64,000 nt of DNA. Source: Gammaproteobacteria bacterium (GTDB lineage: Bacteria; Pseudomonadota; Gammaproteobacteria; Thiohalobacterales; Thiohalobacteraceae). Positions 25,515 to 33,828 of the stretch are shown in pieces. The translations under genes were made by a program, and so were the position numbers. Every line of letters starts with the position of its first letter. Within the stretch, counting starts at the first letter, position 1. The notes under the pieces are model-generated. The model was given only the letters and a program-made list of their open reading frames with translations, had not been told where the DNA came from and ran no database searches. The DNA is taken from NCBI GenBank assembly GCA_018819175.1, contig JAHJQQ010000053.1:1-64000 (forward strand), written 5' to 3'.

Positions 25515-26372
25515 ATGAAAGTACCCAAGAGATTACAGCCGCTGGTCGACGACGGCCTCATCGATGACATTCTTTCCCAGCTGATGAGCGGCAAGGAAGC
25601 GCAGGTCTATGTGGTGCGCTGCGGTTCCGCGATCCGCTGCGCCAAGGTTTATAAAGAGGCCAACCAGCGCAGTTTCAAGCAGGCCGTGCAATATCAGGAA
25701 GGCCGCAAAGTCAGGAATACCCGTCAGGCCCGTGCCATGAATAAACGCAGCCGCTACGGACAACAACAATCGGAAGATGCCTGGCTCAGCGCTGAAGTGG
25801 ATGCGCTCTATCGCCTGGCCGCCGCCGGTGTGCGGGTGCCGAAACCCTTTGGCTTTGTCGATGGCGTCTTATTGATGGAACTGGTGACGGATGCCGAAGG
25901 CAGCGCCGCGCCGCGACTCAACGATGTGGCGTTATCCGAACAACAAGCGCGTGAGTATCACCAGATCATGATGGCCGAGATCGTACGCATGCTCGTTGCG
26001 GGTCTGGTGCACGGCGATCTATCCCCGTTCAATGTGCTGGTCGATGAACATGGCCCGGTGATTATCGATCTGCCGCAAGCGGTCAACGCGGCGGGCAATA
26101 ACAGCGCCGGCATGATGCTGGAGCGCGATGTCGATAACATGACAACGCACTTCGGCAGCTTTGCGCCGAGCTTATTGAAAACCGACTACGGCAAGGAAAT
26201 CTGGGCGCTCTATACCAGCGGCAAGCTGCAGCCCGACAGCAAGCTGGCCGGCCGATTTGAACGCAGCACGGTGGATGCGGATGTGACAACGGTCATGCAG
26301 GTGATTGACGACGCGCGTGAACAGGAATACGAACGGCGCTTGCGGGAACTTGCGGCGCGCGAAGGTGAGTAG
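25515..26372 (+). CDS. RIO1-like atypical serine kinase (PA4780 type)
   Basis: A 285-residue kinase. The nucleotide-binding region is MSGKEAQVYVVRCG with catalytic Lys in CAKVYKEA. The catalytic loop is VHGDLSPFNVLV and the metal-binding Asp lies in VIIDLPQAVN, as in RIO kinases. The Arg/Gln-rich insert after the P-loop matches bacterial PA4780-type members. Substrates in bacteria are not established. It lies 110 bp after the BMC gene in the same direction and may share its FNR-linked transcript. A ribosome site is not evident (GATAAAGATAG). Confidence 0.92.
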   Translation: MKVPKRLQPLVDDGLIDDILSQLMSGKEAQVYVVRCGSAIRCAKVYKEANQRSFKQAVQYQEGRKVRNTRQARAMNKRSRYGQQQSEDAWLSAEVDALYRLAAAGVRVPKPFGFVDGVLLMELVTDAEGSAAPRLNDVALSEQQAREYHQIMMAEIVRMLVAGLVHGDLSPFNVLVDEHGPVIIDLPQAVNAAGNNSAGMMLERDVDNMTTHFGSFAPSLLKTDYGKEIWALYTSGKLQPDSKLAGRFERSTVDADVTTVMQVIDDAREQEYERRLRELAAREGE

Positions 26373-26497
26373 AACCTATCTCAAAATCGATCGCGACCGC
26401 TCATGCGGCGTTGCAGGTCATGTTCCGGTACTCATTTACACCGTGTAAACTGTGTGCCATGGGCAGCGGTTTTAGAGCGGCTTAAACCTGCGCCTTG
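26371..26497. repeat. Family C MITE fragment
   Basis: The stretch begins AGAACCTATCTCAAAATCG, the family C end, immediately at the kinase stop codon. It contains the CTCATTTACACCGTGTAAAC core found in families A and D. No matching right end is visible; the segment runs up to the stop codon of the converging metalloprotease gene. Confidence 0.6.
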
Positions 26498-27412
26498 CTA
26501 TAGCGCTGCCGCAGAGAAAGTATCGCAGGCATTCACTTCACCGCCTGCCAGACCGATCTTGAACCATTTCACGCGTTGCGCCGAACTGCCGTGCGTGAAG
26601 GAATCGGGGCTCACATAACCCTGACCTTGCTTCTGAAGACGGTCATCCCCGATTGCGCTGGCGGCCGCGAGCCCTTCTTCGACATCACCTTCCTCCAGCA
26701 TCTGGCGAGACTGATGGGCGTGAAACGCCCACACACCCGCGAGACAGTCGGCCTGTAATTCCTGGCGAACCGATAGCTTATTGCCTTCCGCCTCGCTGAG
26801 TCCGCGCCGGCGTTGATGTACCTTTTCAGAAATGCCCAGCAGTGTCTGCACATGATGGCCGATCTCGTGGGCGATCACATAGGCCTGAGCGAAATCGCCC
26901 GGCGCCTTGTAACGGTTCTTGAGATCACTGTAGAAACTCAGGTCGATATAGACTTTATGATCGCCAGGGCAGTAGAAGGGACCCATGGCCGCTTGCCCGA
27001 GACCGCAGGCGGACTTGACGGCGTTGCGGAACAACACCAGGCGTGGTTCCTGATAGGTGCTGCCTTGTTGTTGGAATAGCGTGTGCCAGGTTTGTTCTGT
27101 GTCGGCCAGTACCACCGACACGAAATCGACCAGTTCCTGTTCCTCGGCACTTTCCACCACGACGCCGTTTTGCTGAGAACCAGCAGGATTTCCCAATCCA
27201 CCGGTACCCGTCAGAATGCCAAGGTTGCCGGTGAACATGAGATAAGCGCCGATGCCCAGTGCCGCGATAACCGTGCCCTTGAAACCTAGGAAACGGTAGA
27301 TCACAGGTAATAATCTGATGATGCCGCCGCCTCCGCCACCCAAGCGACCGGGCGCAGCGTCACCGCGCCGATCCTCGATATTATCGCTCTGCTGATTTCC
27401 ACGCCAACGCAT
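26498..27412 (-). CDS. ypfJ: YpfJ-type neutral zinc metalloprotease
   Basis: A 304-residue protein starting MRWRGNQQSDNIEDRRG, the hallmark start of the YpfJ/KPN_02809 family, with a Gly-rich stretch and one membrane helix (about residues 38-65). The zinc motif HEIGHHVQTLLG and downstream ELQADCLAGVWA complete the gluzincin-like site. Cys residues in SACGLGQAAMGPFYCPGDH are conserved in the family. GAGGA favours the ATG at 27412 over one 18 bases upstream. The catalytic domain is probably periplasmic. It converges on the RIO kinase gene. Confidence 0.9.
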   Translation of the reverse strand: MRWRGNQQSDNIEDRRGDAAPGRLGGGGGGIIRLLPVIYRFLGFKGTVIAALGIGAYLMFTGNLGILTGTGGLGNPAGSQQNGVVVESAEEQELVDFVSVVLADTEQTWHTLFQQQGSTYQEPRLVLFRNAVKSACGLGQAAMGPFYCPGDHKVYIDLSFYSDLKNRYKAPGDFAQAYVIAHEIGHHVQTLLGISEKVHQRRRGLSEAEGNKLSVRQELQADCLAGVWAFHAHQSRQMLEEGDVEEGLAAASAIGDDRLQKQGQGYVSPDSFTHGSSAQRVKWFKIGLAGGEVNACDTFSAAAL

Positions 27413-27520
27413 AACAATCATCCTCGCCATTGTCTGGTGCTGAGCGGCCCGAGCGGCATGTCCGGCACAAACTGCTAGTCTAACTCACGTGCGAACCCGG
27501 TTCATCACTCGTGTAAATCG

Positions 27521-27686
27521 GGGTTAGAGATGAATGGCACTTACTTAAGGCCAAGTTCTCGTTTTTTCGTCATTCCGGCGAAGGCCGGAACCCAGGGGGG
27601 CACCCACGGATGCGGGTTCTGGATCCCGGCATTCGCCGGGATGACGGTGTATCCAGGCTTAAGTAAGTGCCATTCGGGTTAGAGAT
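27521..27686. mobile_element. Family B MITE with 11-bp target duplication
   Basis: The 144-bp element (27532-27675) has perfect ends GAATGGCACTTACTTAAG and CTTAAGTAAGTGCCATTC. It is flanked by GGGTTAGAGAT on both sides (27521-27531, 27676-27686). The interior is a REP-like hairpin, CGTCATTCCGGCGAAGGCCG and its complement, unlike the GTAGG-type interior of the other family B copies. Confidence 0.93.
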
Positions 27687-27702
27687 CAAATCACGCTGCC
27701 AT

Positions 27703-28389
27703 TCAGAACGGCAATTCCAGTGCATGGCACAAAAACTTCATGAACGGTATCGATGAACGGAATGCCTTTACGACCACGGGCTGAAGCTCTTCGCTGCAGG
27801 CCAGAGAAGAATTAAAGGGCATGATGGCGATGAAATCCTTGCGCTTGAGGTCATCGAGCAGGGGGTGATCTTTTGCGTAACCTCGCGGTGCGTTGACCAG
27901 AGCGTCGCCACTCAAGGTGAAATCGGTGGCGAACACAGGATCACGACTGGCCTTTTTCCAGGCGGTTGCGTTTTCGTCGATGGCCATGCGGATTTTCCCC
28001 AGCGCAGTGCCGTCCGGATGCCAGATACCGACGCCTAGAAAACACTCTTCAGGTTCGAGGTGAACGTAGAAACCCGGTGCGTGTACATCCTTGCCCTGGA
28101 CATGCCGGAACTGAATACCGATATTGGTCTTGAAGGGGCGTTTGTCGCGACCGAAACGTACATCACGGTGTACCCGCATCAGGGAGCCGCCTACCTTTTT
28201 CGCGCTGGCGATAAAATGCGGTGAGAGGGCGTGAATGTCATCCGCCATGGCGTCGATGAAATCCAGTGCCGGTGTGCGAACCGCATCTTCATAGTCCTGT
28301 CGATGTTCATCAAACCAGACGCGATTGTTGTTCGCTTCGAGCTGAGAGAGAAACCTGAAGGTCGCCTTGGTGAAGTGACGCTCGGGCAT
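27703..28389 (-). CDS. DUF2461-family protein
   Basis: A 228-residue protein. It begins MPERHFTKATFRFLSQLEAN and has NNRVWFDEHRQDYE, RVHRDVRFGRDKRPFKTNIG and APGFYVHLEPEECFLGVGIW, the signature blocks of the DUF2461 (TIGR02453) family. Members are found across bacteria and yeasts without an assigned activity. AGGAG precedes the ATG at 28389; the longer upstream frame runs into repeat DNA. It stands alone between two MITEs. Confidence 0.9.
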   Translation of the reverse strand: MPERHFTKATFRFLSQLEANNNRVWFDEHRQDYEDAVRTPALDFIDAMADDIHALSPHFIASAKKVGGSLMRVHRDVRFGRDKRPFKTNIGIQFRHVQGKDVHAPGFYVHLEPEECFLGVGIWHPDGTALGKIRMAIDENATAWKKASRDPVFATDFTLSGDALVNAPRGYAKDHPLLDDLKRKDFIAIMPFNSSLACSEELQPVVVKAFRSSIPFMKFLCHALELPF

Positions 28390-28520
28390 GGTAATGACTC
28401 CTATAACTCGTCCGTGCTGAAACAGGTGATCATCGTTAGCATTGCAGTCTTGAGCGCGGGTAAATGAGGTATCGACGCGGTTATCGCTAACCTCAGTCAA
28501 AATTGCGTTCTGGTCTATCC

Positions 28521-28697
28521 TTAGGAACCTCTGATTTATTACTAAACCGTCATTCCGGCGCAGGCCGGAATCCATGTGATTCAAGGCACTAGATTACTCG
28601 CTTCGCTCACCCTACGGGCCGCCTATTCGGCGTTCAACGCGCTTTGCGCTTTTGTCCGGCCTGCGCCGGAATGACGAATTATTCAGAGTTCCCTTAG
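28521..28697. mobile_element. Family A-like MITE with REP interior and TTAG flanks
   Basis: The ends GAACCTCTGATTTATT and ATTCAGAGTTCCC are diverged family A termini, flanked by TTAG on both sides (28521-28524, 28694-28697). The interior is REP-type: GTCATTCCGGCGCAGGCCGG and its complement. The following 200 bp to 28899 hold nothing recognisable. Confidence 0.7.
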
Positions 28698-28899
28698 TTT
28701 CACATAGACTTGATCGGAATTCTATTCTGCCGATAATTGCAGGCACCGGTTTAGCTACGATAACAGCGCCATGATTATCACTGTTGGCATATAACGTGAT
28801 GCGAATAGCGAACTCGCACGCAAGCTGTCACCGTCGATGCGGTATTTGATTTGCAGAGCTGAGAGATATTTTATGGCATGCCGATGTGAAGTCCAAAGA

Positions 28900-29118
28900 T
28901 CACTCTGGCGTGACTTCACTCTTCGCTATCGACGCCAGGCTGTCTTCTTGCATCATGATGCCGATCAGCAATGAGAGGGCGATAATGTAGAGCAGGGCGA
29001 TGGTTGCTGTGATGCCTGTATTGATGAGGTTCCACCCGAAGCCCAGCATAATAGCCGTGACACCCGAGGTCACAGCTACGATGCAGCATTTGATTTTGAT
29101 CAAACTTCGAACGCTCAT
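28900..29118 (-). CDS. Possible small membrane protein
   Basis: A 72-residue frame with two hydrophobic helices, GVTAIMLGFGWNLIN and TATIALLYIIALSLLIGIMM, and an acidic tail. It has no family I recognise. The ATG at 29118 lacks a clear ribosome site, and an upstream in-frame extension exists but reads through a hairpin. A perfect FNR-like palindrome lies inside codons 6-10, which may be coincidence. Presence of a real gene is moderately likely because the hydrophobic pattern is clean. Confidence 0.4.
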   Translation of the reverse strand: MSVRSLIKIKCCIVAVTSGVTAIMLGFGWNLINTGITATIALLYIIALSLLIGIMMQEDSLASIAKSEVTPE

Positions 29119-29242
29119 GTTGCATACTAGGCATGGTTCATTGTTTTTTACAAGGATTCCTTTATAGCTACAGTCGGATCCCGATTCTGAAAAGGGGATG
29201 TTGAAATGACACTTTATTCCCGCCATCCCCTTTTGCGTTCTA

Positions 29243-29755
29243 TCAGGCATTTCGTGGCAGCGCCGTCGCCGCAGCATCTGCGCGTGACGCGTTCAGCCGT
29301 TTCAGCAGTGGCGCGAATGAAACAATGGCAATATGTATCAACACAACAGCCAGTGAACTTTCCGCCAGACCTTCATGCAGGTCTTCCCATTCCCACCAGT
29401 CCGCAGCAAGCCCACTGAGGGTGACCAGTACCAGCGTACCCAGTATCACCAGCCCGGAGAGCGGCGCGAAGGGTGTGCGACCGAGCAGTGCACTGAAATG
29501 ACCGGCGGCGAGTTTGCGGCCGAAATTTTTCCACATCGAGGCCTTTGGCAGCGGCAGTGCCCAGGGTGGGCGCACGCCGGCGATCAGCGCCGCTGTGAGC
29601 CGCACGGCGAGCAGGCCCAGCACCGAGTAGCCGGCAAACTGATGCAGGACCGGCGCACCCTCGGCGGTGAGATAGGCGATGGTATAAGACCCGACTAACA
29701 GGCCGTGCCAGACCAGCAGCAATTCGAATGCCTTGGGTAGTCGCAGCTTAGTCAT
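29243..29755 (-). CDS. Cytochrome b561-type membrane protein
   Basis: A 170-residue protein with four membrane helices and His residues placed as heme ligands: WHGLLVGSYTIAYLT, LHQFAGYSVLGLLAVRL, DLHEGLAESSLAVVLIHIAI. This is the layout of the bacterial b561/Ni-Fe-hydrogenase b subunit family that passes electrons between quinones and a periplasmic partner. Its ATG at 29755 lies within the last codons of the upstream small acidic protein gene, so the two are translationally coupled. A periplasmic partner cytochrome is not present nearby. Confidence 0.88.
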   Translation of the reverse strand: MTKLRLPKAFELLLVWHGLLVGSYTIAYLTAEGAPVLHQFAGYSVLGLLAVRLTAALIAGVRPPWALPLPKASMWKNFGRKLAAGHFSALLGRTPFAPLSGLVILGTLVLVTLSGLAADWWEWEDLHEGLAESSLAVVLIHIAIVSFAPLLKRLNASRADAAATALPRNA

Positions 29756-29909
29756 CGTCGCCGTCCTCGCCGTGTTCATCATCACCCAACCCCATCATGC
29801 CGGTCACACTGGCGGCAAAACCCTTATCGTAAAAAGTTCCATAGGTCAGGGTGGCTATGCCCATGAACAGCACGCCGACTAAAACCAGAGTCAGTGTCTT
29901 TTGAAACAT
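29748..29909 (-). CDS. Small membrane protein with acidic tail, coupled to cytochrome b561
   Basis: A 53-residue protein with one N-terminal helix (TLTLVLVGVLFMGIATL) and a strongly acidic end, GDDEHGEDGDDD. GGAGG is placed 6 bases before the ATG at 29909. Its last 8 bases overlap the cytochrome start, so the two proteins are made together. The tail could bind a metal or a basic cytochrome; this is inference. No family is recognised. Confidence 0.75.
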   Translation of the reverse strand: MFQKTLTLVLVGVLFMGIATLTYGTFYDKGFAASVTGMMGLGDDEHGEDGDDD

Positions 29910-30175
29910 ACGCCCTCCGAAGTGCTTGCTACTTTGGAGCCAGTTTGGCGTGCCCACCTGAAATCAAGCTGAATGGAACGGTATGACACGTAACCATATT
30001 GATCCGGGTTACAAAATCTATATTCGAATCAGGTGGCGGGTAGGTTGGCTGGAACTGATTGACCCGATGCGCGCGCCGGCAGTATGTTTCGCTGGTAGCG
30101 GGTGACAGGCAGGATGCGGTGCCTTCGAGCCAGTGGGAGGAAGGATGCTCTTAAGCAATGCGCAAAATGGAAAGA

Positions 30176-30394
30176 GGATAGAAGCACTGCTGTCCCAGTA
30201 ACTCCCTCTCCCTTCCGGGAGAGGGTTGGGGAGAGGGTGTTAGAATAGAAAACTACTTGAATATTAATTCCCTCTTCCTGGCCTTCTCCCGGGAGGGAGA
30301 AGGGATTATTCTTTTCTCGACGACAGCAACTCCCATGTCCTCCAGTGCCACCTAAGCTCGATCAATATTATGTGGGATAGCAGTGGGATAGAAG
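30176..30394. mobile_element. Family E MITE with 9-bp duplication
   Basis: The 201-bp element (30185-30385) has ends CACTGCTGTCCCA and TGGGATAGCAGTG and is flanked by GGATAGAAG on both sides (30176-30184, 30386-30394). It contains two CTCTCCC/GGGAGAG hairpins. A second copy lies at 58.1-58.35 kb with a different 9-bp flank. The rest of the 29910-30515 gap shows no gene. Confidence 0.92.
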
Positions 30395-30515
30395 TCTTCA
30401 TCTTCTTTTCCTTCATCCAACGTCACCCTTATACCAGACCCATGTAGCGAGCAGGGAGCCAATAGGGTCGGTCGACCGAGCCTGATCCGATTAACCTAAG
30501 CAGGAGGAGTATGCC

Positions 30516-30968
30516 ATGACACACCCGCTTCGGATTTGCTTCCTGAGTGTGGCTTATGCCGTTGCCGCCCTCATTGTCCCGACCACGGCATGTGCGGTTG
30601 AAGTATCCAATCTCGCCGGGCTGGAAGATATATACGGACGTTATGCGCCTGCTGGCGACTGTAAACGCCAACCGCAGATTCGTGTTGAGTTCAGCGGACT
30701 GACCTTCGAGGTTGACGGCAAGACTGAGAAAGTAACCAACCCCGAATACGCCGCCAGTTACGGCGCGCACGATTACGCCGGTATCAGCAAGTGGATCTTT
30801 CCCTTCCGTATCGCAAACGGCTACGCCATCCTGATGACCTTCAATGCCAACGAGCAGCAAGGCGCGCTACATATTGATCCTCAGGATGAAGGCTGGTCCG
30901 GTGGGCCACCACTCAGTCCAATGAACAAGGCGCTGGTTGCGGGATCGCCCTATGCGCTGTGTGAGTGA
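30516..30968 (+). CDS. Exported protein of unknown function
   Basis: A 150-residue protein with a Sec signal peptide (hydrophobic core LSVAYAVAALIVP, cleavage after ACA near residue 27). The mature part starts VEVSNLAGLEDIYGRYAPAG and has two Cys residues that could form a disulfide. AGGAGGAG lies 6 bases before the ATG. No domain is recognised. It stands alone between a family E MITE and a converging membrane protein gene. Confidence 0.75.
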   Translation: MTHPLRICFLSVAYAVAALIVPTTACAVEVSNLAGLEDIYGRYAPAGDCKRQPQIRVEFSGLTFEVDGKTEKVTNPEYAASYGAHDYAGISKWIFPFRIANGYAILMTFNANEQQGALHIDPQDEGWSGGPPLSPMNKALVAGSPYALCE

Positions 30969-31050
30969 ACAATAAAAGAGAACGGGGCAGGGTAATTGAA
31001 AGCCAGAACTCGAAGTTCGCAGCATGATTTCAACTGCTCCGATTTCCTGG

Positions 31051-31722
31051 TCACGCGACACGGACAACGGCTTCGCTTCGGAAGACAATGAAGAAGATGT
31101 ACAGTGAGATGATCGCGGCGAAGTAGCACCACACTGATATGAATGCCCAGCCAAAGAACATCCAGGCAGCAAGTCCCGACAGAAACAACAGCAGGCCCAG
31201 GCTGCGGTGATACTGATCCGATGACAGCATCAGGGGTACGAGAATGATCAGCACATAAAAAACAGTGATCAACTGCTGAGACACATAGGCGTCGAAGATG
31301 AACTTCAATTCATAGTCGATCGAGTTTCCCACGATCGATACGATTACCCATGATGGGTTGTTTAACAAGGGTAGATACATGGCCGCGCCAAACATCAGCC
31401 CGACCAGGACAATCAACAGGAAGGTGCGTCTGAGCCGCGGGGAAGACTCGGTCAGGTACGAAGAGTAGGGCACCCAGCCCAGCCAGAAGAGATGCGAGAA
31501 CAGCAGGAACCCAAGCGCAAGACGCTGGGCAGCTGACTGATCATCGGCCTGCAGTGACAACCATATTCCACCTTCGATGATCTGTTGCAGTCCGAATAGC
31601 AGCGGCAACATAGCGAATGCCCAATAGGGCTTATCGAGAGAGTTGGCCTTGATCAGGCAATACATGCCTGCCGGGATGAGAAGTGCCGCGGAGGTAAAAC
31701 TGGCAGTGGCGGAAAAACACAT
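31051..31722 (-). CDS. DUF6629-like membrane protein
   Basis: A 223-residue protein with about seven hydrophobic helices. The N-terminus MCFSATASFTSAALLIPAGM is the conserved start of the DUF6629 family, and FAMLPLLFGLQQIIEGGIWL matches its second block. The function is unknown. A hairpin GGCCG-TCCTGTG-CGGCC at 31724-31740 places the Shine-Dalgarno AGGA in its loop immediately before the ATG, an arrangement that could modulate translation. It converges on the exported protein gene. Confidence 0.75.
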   Translation of the reverse strand: MCFSATASFTSAALLIPAGMYCLIKANSLDKPYWAFAMLPLLFGLQQIIEGGIWLSLQADDQSAAQRLALGFLLFSHLFWLGWVPYSSYLTESSPRLRRTFLLIVLVGLMFGAAMYLPLLNNPSWVIVSIVGNSIDYELKFIFDAYVSQQLITVFYVLIILVPLMLSSDQYHRSLGLLLFLSGLAAWMFFGWAFISVWCYFAAIISLYIFFIVFRSEAVVRVA

Positions 31723-31990
31723 AGGCCGTCCTGTGCGGCCTTTTTATAATTTAAAGAGGACAGACCACGGTTTGTTAACCCCGCATCCAGGGTATCGATT
31801 AAAACCGGAAAAGGATAGTGCTCGCTTCGTAATCAGGCCGAGGTGAGCGCGAAAGCGGCTGAAAAAAGCGCTAAGATCATAATACCGCATTGTTGAATCA
31901 GCAGAACGAAATGCTAAGAATATAGATGTGAATATCAATGCGGAAATAGAGGATGCGGGAGATGATAGCGATCCGCCCAGTCCGACTGAA

Positions 31991-32242
31991 CTAAGGAACC
32001 TCTGATTAATTCGTCATTGCGAGGATGCCTTGACCCGAAAGGGTAAGGTACCCATAACGAAGCCCGAAGGGATTCTATGGGAAAGCGACGCGGCACAAGC
32101 GAGCTTGCGAGCGCAGAACGCCCGCAGGGCGCCGAAGGGGTGAGCGTAGCGAATAATCTCTAAACTGTTGATCTACCGTAGGAGGAGATTGCTTCGCTTT
32201 GCTCGCAATGACAATTCAACGAATAAATCAGAGGTTCCCTAA
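31991..32242. mobile_element. Family A MITE with CTAA duplication and REP interior
   Basis: The 244-bp element (31995-32238) has ends GGAACCTCTGATTAATTCG and AATAAATCAGAGGTTCC and is flanked by CTAA (31991-31994, 32239-32242). It contains GTCATTGCGAGG and its complement, a REP-type hairpin not found in other family A copies. Sequences on either side (31745-31990, 32243-32441) hold no gene I can support. Confidence 0.9.
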
Positions 32243-32441
32243 GTGAATATAATAAAATGCTCGGCAACGGAGTCGCGCCGCATTGCAAAGGCATGAAGGA
32301 CTGGGCGATGATCGATTGTGTCGATGCAGCGACGGTAGAGGGCTAGGCTAAAAGGAAGTCGGGAAATCAGGAGAGGTCAGGGTCAGGGAGGAATTCGTTC
32401 AAATATTGGCGCGATTGCTCTCTGAACCTTGTAGCTGGATT

Positions 32442-33467
32442 ATGCGAAAGATTCAGATTGGCTTTCTGAAAAGTGGTTGGGCAGTTCTCGTCGGTTTAAC
32501 GCTTGCGGGGACCGTACTGCTATTGAAAATAAGAGTATGGCCATTCGAGTTGTTCCAGCATTTTGTGCTGCATTATTTTCTGCTGAGCGGTGTTCTCGCG
32601 ACGGGGTTCCTGTTGGTAAGAAAAAGGGTCGCGGCGTCATGGTCGGTCATGCTCTTGATACTGTTTACGGGTTTCTTATGGAATGTATACAGAGTTTCGG
32701 AAATCACACCGCTTTATGTGGCAGCATCCCCCGGTGATAGTCAGGACCGATCACGATTATTGACGGTGATCACGCACAATGTCCGCGATACAAATAAGCA
32801 GCACCAAGCGCTCAGGGCATGGCTGCGGACTAATCCCGCGGATGTCGTGGTGTTACAAGAGGTGCCGAAGAGAGAGGTGGGACTCTACCGGAACGAACAG
32901 GTCTATACGCACCAGCTGGAGATCTTTGATCCAACGCTTAATCATCCAAACTTCCCGGATGATAAGGCGTTCGTGATTCTGTCTAAATTCCCGTTCTCCG
33001 AAGACCGGCTGTTCAAGCCATTACCAGGATCCCGGCCCATAGTGATTGTCCGCGTCTCCGTCCCCGATGCGAAAGATCCCTGGATTGTAGCGGTTGACAC
33101 GATAGACCCAAAGACCACAGCGGGCCTCGTGAACCGTGACCGCCTGCTGCTGGGTATCGCACAGAAGCTCAGCGAGCTACCAGGCCCCGTCGTTGTCGCC
33201 GGCGACTTCAACGCAACGCCGTTCACGCCCGTGTTCAATGATTTTGTACGGTTGGCAAATGTAGCGCCGATGCACTCACCTGTTTCCACTTATCCCGCGA
33301 CTCTCGGCTGGTTGGGAATTCCTATCGACCATATCCTGGTGCGCGACGTTCAAGTGAAAGATGTAGAGGCGTTATCTTCAATCGGGTCGGATCATCGGCC
33401 GTTGAAAGCAACGTTGATCTTGCCCAGACAAATTCCAGATAAGGGTGCGCTGGATAATCGGTCGTAA
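32442..33467 (+). CDS. Membrane-anchored endonuclease/exonuclease/phosphatase-family protein
   Basis: A 341-residue protein with two or three N-terminal membrane helices (about residues 8-95) followed by an EEP catalytic domain. Landmarks are VITHNVRDTNKQ, VVVLQEV with the catalytic Glu, VVAGDFNATPF and GIPIDHILV with GSDHRPL at the end. The domain probably faces the periplasm. Substrates of this membrane subgroup are unknown; nuclease, sphingomyelinase or phosphatase activity are all possible. The ATG at 32442 is preferred over a TTG 36 bases upstream, though neither has a strong ribosome site. Confidence 0.87.
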   Translation: MRKIQIGFLKSGWAVLVGLTLAGTVLLLKIRVWPFELFQHFVLHYFLLSGVLATGFLLVRKRVAASWSVMLLILFTGFLWNVYRVSEITPLYVAASPGDSQDRSRLLTVITHNVRDTNKQHQALRAWLRTNPADVVVLQEVPKREVGLYRNEQVYTHQLEIFDPTLNHPNFPDDKAFVILSKFPFSEDRLFKPLPGSRPIVIVRVSVPDAKDPWIVAVDTIDPKTTAGLVNRDRLLLGIAQKLSELPGPVVVAGDFNATPFTPVFNDFVRLANVAPMHSPVSTYPATLGWLGIPIDHILVRDVQVKDVEALSSIGSDHRPLKATLILPRQIPDKGALDNRS

Positions 33468-33540
33468 CAGTGTTTAGAAAAACAGTCGCGTCCGAATACT
33501 AACGGGAGGAGAGTCTCAACACGGTCTAACCACTGCCGTG

Positions 33541-33660
33541 CTCGTGCCCCCTCTCCCTCAGGGAGAGGGCTGGGGTGAGGGAATCAATATAGAACTTCTT
33601 CATTATCAACCCTCCTCACTCTGGCCTTCTCCCTAGAGAGAGGGGGTTTCTGGTTTCCCG
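33541..33660. repeat. CTCTCCC/GGGAGAG hairpin repeats
   Basis: Two hairpins, CCCTCTCCCTCAGGGAGAGGG and a diverged second copy, resemble the interior of the family E elements, but the CACTGCTGTCCCA ends are absent. The remaining gap to 33828 shows no gene. Confidence 0.6.
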
Positions 33661-33828
33661 CCGGGAGTGATTTCCGTGGCCTCTGTTGTTGTTCGTTGCG
33701 CTAGGTCGTGAAATTTACGGCATTGTCGGTGATGATCGAAACATAGCGGGACAGCAGAGCGGTCTATCCCTTAATATTAGCGTCTCGGCTCATTCAAGAC
33801 GTCGTCAAATAGTGCAGGTTACCGTTGT

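Noticed and set aside
27570..27645. Possible CRISPR-like repeats
   Set aside because: The repeated CGTCATTCCGG units are inverted REP hairpins inside MITEs, not evenly spaced direct repeats with unique spacers.
29090..29103. A second perfect FNR-like box TTGATTTTGATCAA
   Set aside because: It lies inside the first codons of the small membrane ORF on the minus strand and has no gene suitably placed downstream; LIKIK-type codons can create it by chance.
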